Shown: positions 29,201 to 32,464 of the stretch, piece after piece
Layout of the letters: every line of letters begins with the position of its first letter
Position numbering within the stretch: the stretch's first letter is position 1
Source: Verrucomicrobiota bacterium
Lineage (GTDB): Bacteria; Verrucomicrobiota; Verrucomicrobiia; Limisphaerales; UBA9464
Reading direction: 5' to 3'
Assembly (NCBI GenBank): GCA_025363585.1
Contig: JANYDN010000034.1
Location: forward strand, 1-32,464
DNA length: 32,464 nucleotides
Position numbers and translations under genes: made by a program
Notes under the pieces: generated by a model
What the model saw: the letters and a program-made list of their open reading frames with translations, nothing else
The model's database searches: none
Told to the model about the DNA's origin: nothing

Positions 29201-29529
29201 TCGAGATGCGCGGCCTCGGCGGCGTGGGTCGCGGCCGGGACCGGTTGGCCCGCGAGCAGGTGCGCGTTCGCGAGGTTCAGGTGCACGTCGGGATTGCCGG
29301 GATTCATCGAACGCGCCTGCTCGAACAGATCCACCGCCCGCGCGGCGTCGCCCTTCTCGTAGAACGTGCGTCCCGAGCCCATCAGTCCGGCAAAACGCGC
29401 CTCGTCGCTGTCGCTGGATCGGTTGCCATAAAACGAATACGCGGCAATGGCGACGATCAACGCGACGATGCCCAGGACCAGCAGGGGTCCCAAGGCTCGT
29501 CGCGACGCGGAACCGGGAGTCGACGGCAT
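26209..29529 (-). CDS. Membrane-anchored TPR / FG-GAP (VCBS) / ASPIC-UnbV protein
   Basis: The 1106-residue protein starts at the ATG at 29529; the frame runs open upstream but that part lacks homology signs. Residues about 12-34 form a membrane anchor (ALGPLLVLGIVALIVAIAAYSFY). TPR-type helices follow to about 220 (YEKGDAARAVDLFEQARSMNPGN, HLEPNNPAPHYVLG). Then come FG-GAP repeats with Asp-rich loops: VGDINNDRYEDLVVG, VDDWNNDDLPDVLL, GDLNNDLRNDIAL, DYDNDGWLDVLAW, ADFDRDCDVDLVV. An ASPIC/UnbV-like domain is next (SRLLGNRSNASGLGTKIEV to LSLPELT). A C-terminal region of roughly 430 residues begins SCPYLYAWDGTRHRFVTDLLGAAP. I remember similar modules in Acidobacteria and Verrucomicrobia, with no known function. 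Confidence 0.88.
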   Translation of the reverse strand: MPSTPGSASRRALGPLLVLGIVALIVAIAAYSFYGNRSSDSDEARFAGLMGSGRTFYEKGDAARAVDLFEQARSMNPGNPDVHLNLANAHLLAGQPVPAATHAAEAAHLEPNNPAPHYVLGCALLRQNQYSNAVQELQISKDIDRTVNAVSFQLGRAFAGLGRFKEAAEQFAEVAQFETNHPSAYYQLSQMYQRLGLRDEAGKALAAHQAVTAGKQTAADNPSVYERCVHTQIRSPATLEQPDRNGITVRFADATAAAFGGDAAALHGPLGTIDVNRRGFNDLVAFDAAGSLRLLWNTNGTFGAVAPPLALPSVGSPRGIAVGDINNDRYEDLVVGGDRGTAVVRLATNGVMSDVTRVSNLGTNAATLVVPVDIEFTGKLGLVSIGSSGAPRIFRGFGNMAFRDITATSGVPANVGAVTQVTVDDWNNDDLPDVLLTRSGQPPLVLFNVRGGRLSTDNQPADWPAARALATGDLNNDLRNDIALVGENTIDVYLGGLREPRRLAARDNHFTGIRFVDYDNDGWLDVLAWGTDGLRVWRNRGRLGFEETTRALGLEGIGPVTAILAADFDRDCDVDLVVDTGKGGLKFLRNDGGNANGMVKSRLLGNRSNASGLGTKIEVAEAGWRALRTVQQLPVEIGVGKRAKLDSLTVRWFDTQLPSIDIAVDCKTTLSLPELTVPTGSCPYLYAWDGTRHRFVTDLLGAAPVGLPVAKGRYIEADPEELVRVGDTRSFVPRDGRYVMQVTEELREILYLDAAKLVVVDHAPGVEVHPSSKLMPGRPFAAHRLLALRGARAPVHAETLDGRDVTAELAATDGRRVSPPRPFGEQYRGLAEPHGVLLDFGPLAVDRPLQLVLDGWLRFGGGMANIAASQRDDFGFPFPVLEAETAPGRWSRVDVQVGAPAGKTKTIVADLTGRLPAGTRRLRLTASFEIHWDRIALAEAAGDGMLVETRVDPVRADLHARGYSAFADLPWTEPMTPVYEKLLPGPNWRITPSGWATRPGDVRELLAARDNGLAIVAGGDELTLEFDAATLPPAPAGTVREFFLWTVGWDKDADYHVAAGTAIEPLPWTGMDDQRHGTQERPAFASDGLHAKYNTRWIGPKTYVRR

Positions 29530-29607
29530 GGGATCGAGGCTACACGTGGCCCGCGTGGCCGCGGAGCAAAAAGGCGGCCCGCCCGGGACGGAACGATGCG
29601 GTGGAAA

Positions 29608-29636
29608 CCGTGGGTGGCGGCAGCCTGCCGCCACGG
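29608..29636. repeat. GC-rich palindrome in the divergent intergenic region
   Basis: Arms GTGGCGGCAG (29614-29623) and CTGCCGCCAC (29625-29634) surround a single base, flanked by CCGTGG and GG. It lies in the 230-bp gap between the TPR/ASPIC and nitrilase starts. Its outline resembles the element at 17193-17228. The near-absent loop suggests a DNA palindrome or dispersed repeat rather than a terminator. Confidence 0.5.
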
Positions 29637-29759
29637 TGTTGGACCGGGTTGACGTCCTCGCCAATCGCCCCTTCTCAACGAACCGGCCCTCCAAGTTTTG
29701 GATTCCAAGTTTCGAAGTGCGGCGGAAGGTCGGCGCGCCGGCGCGGAATCCGGCAACGC

Positions 29760-30560
29760 ATGCGACTGGCCCTTGCACAGATGTTGGTCGAGCCCGGACG
29801 TCCGGAAGTGAATCTGCGGCGCGCGGGCGATTGGATTGCCCGTGCCGCCGTGGCGGGCGCGGATCTAGTGCTCTTGCCCGAGGCGCTGGACTTGGGTTGG
29901 ACCGATCCCTCCGCGCGCGTCCTGGCAGAGCCGATTCCCGATGGCGCGGCGTGCCGGCGAATCTCCGAGGCGGCCCGCGCGCATCACATCCACGTTTGCG
30001 CCGGGCTGACGGAGCGGGACGGTGAACGCGTGTTCAATGCCGCCGTGATCGTCGATCCGTCGGGCGCCGTGCGGCTCCACCATCGGAAGTTGAACGAACT
30101 CGGGATCGGCCTCGCGAGTTACGACCCAGGCGATCGCCTCGGCGTGGTGCGCCTGCCGTTCGGCACGGTCGGATTGATGATCTGCGCCGATGGATTCGCG
30201 CGCGGCGAGATCGTGTCGCGCACGCTCGGGTTGATGGGCGCGGATCTCGTCGTGTCGCCCTGCGCGTGGGCCGTGCCGCCGGACCATGACCCCGTCGCGA
30301 CGCCCTACGGCGCGCTTTGGAAGGATTGCCATGGGCGCGTCGCGCGCGATTTCGGGATGCACATCGCGACGACGAGCTGTGTCGGGCCGATCGCGGGCGG
30401 GCCATGGGCGGGGCACCGTTGCATCGGGTGTTCGCTCGTCGTGGGACCCGACGGCGGCGTGGTGGCGGAGGGTCCGTACGGTGTCGATGCCGAGGCGATG
30501 GTGATCGTCGATTTCGCGCTGGCATCGCGCCGTGCGCGCGGCGACGAATGGTGGCGATGA
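29760..30560 (+). CDS. Nitrilase-superfamily carbon-nitrogen hydrolase
   Basis: The 266-residue enzyme starts at the ATG at 29760 (MRLALAQMLVEPG), the standard N-terminus of the fold. The catalytic triad is visible: Glu41 in LLPEALDLG, Lys110 in HHRKLNEL, and Cys142 in MICADGFARG. The family hydrolyses amides, nitriles or carbamoyl groups. Cys followed by Ala-Asp rather than YD is unusual in detail but seen in amidase branches. Substrate is not predictable. Its stop overlaps the next start (ATGA), so the two are translationally coupled. The open frame before 29760 is not coding. Confidence 0.9.
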   Translation: MRLALAQMLVEPGRPEVNLRRAGDWIARAAVAGADLVLLPEALDLGWTDPSARVLAEPIPDGAACRRISEAARAHHIHVCAGLTERDGERVFNAAVIVDPSGAVRLHHRKLNELGIGLASYDPGDRLGVVRLPFGTVGLMICADGFARGEIVSRTLGLMGADLVVSPCAWAVPPDHDPVATPYGALWKDCHGRVARDFGMHIATTSCVGPIAGGPWAGHRCIGCSLVVGPDGGVVAEGPYGVDAEAMVIVDFALASRRARGDEWWR

Positions 30561-31036
30561 AGGCGAGCACGAGGAAGGACGCGAAGCCGGCTTCGCGGGG
30601 ACGCACGGGAATGTCGCGCACGCGAAAACCGTGGGCGGAAAAGCTCCGTCCCGAGATGAAGCCGGAGGTCGTGACGGACCGGAAGGACGGCGCGCTCCTG
30701 TTGCTTCCGACGCCGATGGCGTTGGCCGCCGAGATCGCCGCGGTTCCCAAGGGCACGGTGTGGACGATGTCGGAGTTGAGGGATCGCATGGCGCGGAAAC
30801 ACGGCGCCGCGCGGGCGTGCCCGCTGATGACGGGGATTTTCTTCAACATCGTCGCGGGCGCGGTCGAGGACCAGTTGGCGGCAGGGACGCGTCCGTTGGC
30901 GCCGTACTGGCGCATCGTGCGCGACAACCGTTCGCTCAGTCCGAAAACGCCGTCGGGACCCGCCCGCCAGGCGGAGCATCTCCGGGCCGAGGGATTGCGG
31001 GTCGACCGCAAGTCGTTCGTGGTCGCCGCGGATTGA
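30557..31036 (+). CDS. MGMT-family (alkyltransferase-like) protein
   Basis: The 159-residue protein resembles a group annotated as MGMT family in many genomes: RKPWAEKLRPEMKPEVV, LLLPTPMALAAEIAAVPKG, VWTMSELRDRMA, RACPLMTGIFFNIVAG and APYWRIVRDNRSLSPKTP near the end. The classical alkyl-acceptor PCHR motif is absent; the only nearby Cys is in CPLMTG. It could be a DNA-repair alkyltransferase-like protein that binds but does not repair, or something else. The start at 30557 overlaps the nitrilase stop; an ATG at 30548 is an alternative. The family recognition is from memory and moderate. Confidence 0.72.
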   Translation: MKASTRKDAKPASRGRTGMSRTRKPWAEKLRPEMKPEVVTDRKDGALLLLPTPMALAAEIAAVPKGTVWTMSELRDRMARKHGAARACPLMTGIFFNIVAGAVEDQLAAGTRPLAPYWRIVRDNRSLSPKTPSGPARQAEHLRAEGLRVDRKSFVVAAD

Positions 31037-31141
31037 TGAACGAATCTTAGGGCATGGCGGGTCAGGTGGCCAATCGACGTATCGGTATTTTTTGTCCTCG
31101 CCACTCCCAACGAACGCCAAAGAGACTTGAGCAATCCCAAA

Positions 31142-32278
31142 ATGGAAGCCGACGAACCCAGTTTGTTTCGATTATACGGCCGCAGTCGATATCGACGAGT
31201 AGTCACCCAAGCGGGGCCGGCCGGCGAACTCCTCGAAGAAAAGCTCCGGAAAGAAAACGAACGGTTCGCAGTGGCCGCCGTCGCCTTTTGCCTCCGGCAC
31301 TGCGCCGAGTTTCGTCAGGTGTTTTGGAAGGCCATCTGCCAATGGCCGAAATCGAGTTCGGACCATGTACCGTCGGATCCAGACCGCGTGCCGCCACTAG
31401 ACGTCGAATTAGCTCCGGATCAGTGGGCTGATCTTAGGCTGATTGCCGAGGTCGCTGGTCGTCGAACGGTCTGGGTGATTGAGTTCAAGGTCGACGCCGA
31501 GCTGGAGCCAAAGCAAGACCCTACCCACTCCAAGTTCGTCGAGCCTAAAACAGGATACGGCGCATTGTACAAGGAGTGGGAGATCGATTCTGGTTCTGAT
31601 CTTCGGTACGTCGTCTTGGGATCGGTCAAACTTCGGGCAGGCGGCTCGACCATTGATGGCGCGGGGATTCGTTGGCATGCCAGAAAGTGGCGAGACTTGG
31701 CCCAACTCTGGCCCGATACTCCGTCGTCTTTGATGGCCGATTTATACAGTTCACTAGCGCAGCTTCCGGTGAGTGCATTCGCTATGAAAGACGTGTTACC
31801 AATTAGGGTTTCGGGTGGTTTTGGTTCGGCAGCCGAGGCATGGAATGTGCTCGATGCGCTGCGATCAATTGACTATTGCAACTTCCCTTCAAGCCTATGG
31901 AAGATTGAGGTGACAACGCCGGTTCCCCATTACCACAACTTGGGAGCTACGTTATACAGGTCAAAAAAACGCGGAGGTACTAGGCGGATCCTTGAGTCCC
32001 TATCCCAAAAGGGATTGACCGTGCGGGATCACCTTCTTTGGGCAGGCTATGAGACCGGGCCGGAAATCGCATCGGGGATTCGAAGAAGCATCTGGGTTTG
32101 CTGTGACGGGGAAGCCGGTGCCGAGAAACTCAAGGAGAGATTGATGAGTCGAAGGCGTGATGATGAGATTAGTATCAAGGAAAAGGATCCGTGGTGGGTC
32201 GTCATATCGTCGGGCATGAACGCGGCCACGCCGGATTTGGAATGGTTCAATTCCGTTTTGCACGACATCGCCGATTGA
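31142..32278 (+). CDS. PD-(D/E)XK nuclease-superfamily-like protein, lower GC
   Basis: The 378-residue protein has an N-terminal helical part (ENERFAVAAVAFCLRHCAEFRQVFW). Then comes a nuclease-core pattern: Asp97 in WADLRLIAEV, then Glu114 and Lys116 in VWVIEFKV, fitting D-x16-ExK. A GYGALYKEW segment and YVVLGSV strand follow. The rest is not recognised. The gene's base use is visibly lower in GC than its neighbours; the line 31741-31800 has 28 G or C of 60. A TTG at 31127 is an alternative start. No partner gene or target-recognition domain is present. The lower GC and lone position suggest horizontal acquisition. A role in defence is speculation. Confidence 0.65.
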   Translation: MEADEPSLFRLYGRSRYRRVVTQAGPAGELLEEKLRKENERFAVAAVAFCLRHCAEFRQVFWKAICQWPKSSSDHVPSDPDRVPPLDVELAPDQWADLRLIAEVAGRRTVWVIEFKVDAELEPKQDPTHSKFVEPKTGYGALYKEWEIDSGSDLRYVVLGSVKLRAGGSTIDGAGIRWHARKWRDLAQLWPDTPSSLMADLYSSLAQLPVSAFAMKDVLPIRVSGGFGSAAEAWNVLDALRSIDYCNFPSSLWKIEVTTPVPHYHNLGATLYRSKKRGGTRRILESLSQKGLTVRDHLLWAGYETGPEIASGIRRSIWVCCDGEAGAEKLKERLMSRRRDDEISIKEKDPWWVVISSGMNAATPDLEWFNSVLHDIAD

Positions 32279-32296
32279 TTCTAGGCATCCACGTTG

Positions 32297-32464
32297 ATGA
32301 AACGGGATCGTCACTCCTTGAATCGGCAGGCTTGGCTGGCCGCGTGCCTTGTCATCGGCTTGTTGATGAACTCGTGCCGCCGCGATCCGCCCGCGGACCT
32401 CGTGCTCCACAACGGTCGCGAGCCGGAGACCATCGATCCGCAGTTGCTCACCGGGCAGGCCGAC
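32297..32464 (+). CDS. OppA-like peptide ABC transporter substrate-binding lipoprotein, N-terminal part
   Basis: The first 56 codons run off the right edge. The translation begins MKRDRHSLNRQAWLAACLV, with a hydrophobic segment ending in LLMNSC, a lipobox-like site with Cys for lipid attachment. It continues with the hallmark of SBP_bac_5 proteins, LHNGREPETIDPQLLTGQAD. Known members bind peptides or nickel in the periplasm for uptake. The ligand cannot be told from this fragment. It lies only 18 nt after the nuclease-like gene, though base use returns to that of the main genome. Confidence 0.8.
   Translation, partial: MKRDRHSLNRQAWLAACLVIGLLMNSCRRDPPADLVLHNGREPETIDPQLLTGQAD

Overview
This GC-rich window reads as a chromosomal segment of a Verrucomicrobiota bacterium (PVC superphylum). 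The lineage call is inference. It rests on a DUF1080 (3-keto-disaccharide hydrolase) lipid-free exported protein, a lone pseudopilin-like gene with a G^FTLIE prepilin site, a glycoamylase-like protein, a TPR/FG-GAP/ASPIC exported protein, a serpin, and an EF-Tu with a non-canonical switch I that I remember from PVC-type sequences but cannot verify here. Many start codons lack a Shine-Dalgarno sequence.

Left part (1-2930): the 3' end of a glycoamylase-like gene with a downstream hairpin terminator, purD on the minus strand, and a divergent DUF1080 gene.

Core (3010-16261): one long plus-strand transcription and translation block in the order tRNA-Thr, tuf, tRNA-Trp, tRNA-Ser, secE, nusG, rplK, rplA, rplJ, rplL, rpoB, rpoC, closed by a strong UUCG-tetraloop terminator. 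It contains several non-coding structures: a hairpin plus T7 run in the leader, an 11-bp hairpin after tuf, a structured rplJ-rplL gap, and two large hairpins between rplL and rpoB. secE starts only 9 nt after the encoded CCA of tRNA-Ser.

Middle (16274-24635): a prepilin-type gene with its own promoter candidate. It converges on a minus-strand gene row read from right to left: rph, histidine phosphatase, prmA, hpf, amidohydrolase, SDR, bioF, bioA. Several of its junctions are 4-nt ATGA or TTGA overlaps. This row links RNA maturation and ribosome upkeep (RNase PH, L11 methylation, hibernation factor) to two biotin-ring precursor steps and two enzymes of unknown substrate.

Right part (24636-32464): an intergenic repeat element, then a minus-strand pair of a large membrane-anchored TPR/FG-GAP/ASPIC protein and an inhibitory-type serpin. 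Divergent from these are a nitrilase-family amidase and an MGMT-like gene (ATGA overlap), then a visibly lower-GC PD-(D/E)XK nuclease-like gene that looks acquired, and finally the first 56 codons of an OppA-like lipoprotein cut by the window edge.

I found no CRISPR array, rRNA, insertion sequence or complete new multi-gene defence system. The most notable items are the EF-Tu switch I, the RNA structures in the ribosomal operon, the TPR/ASPIC-serpin pair, the repeat elements, and the low-GC nuclease gene.
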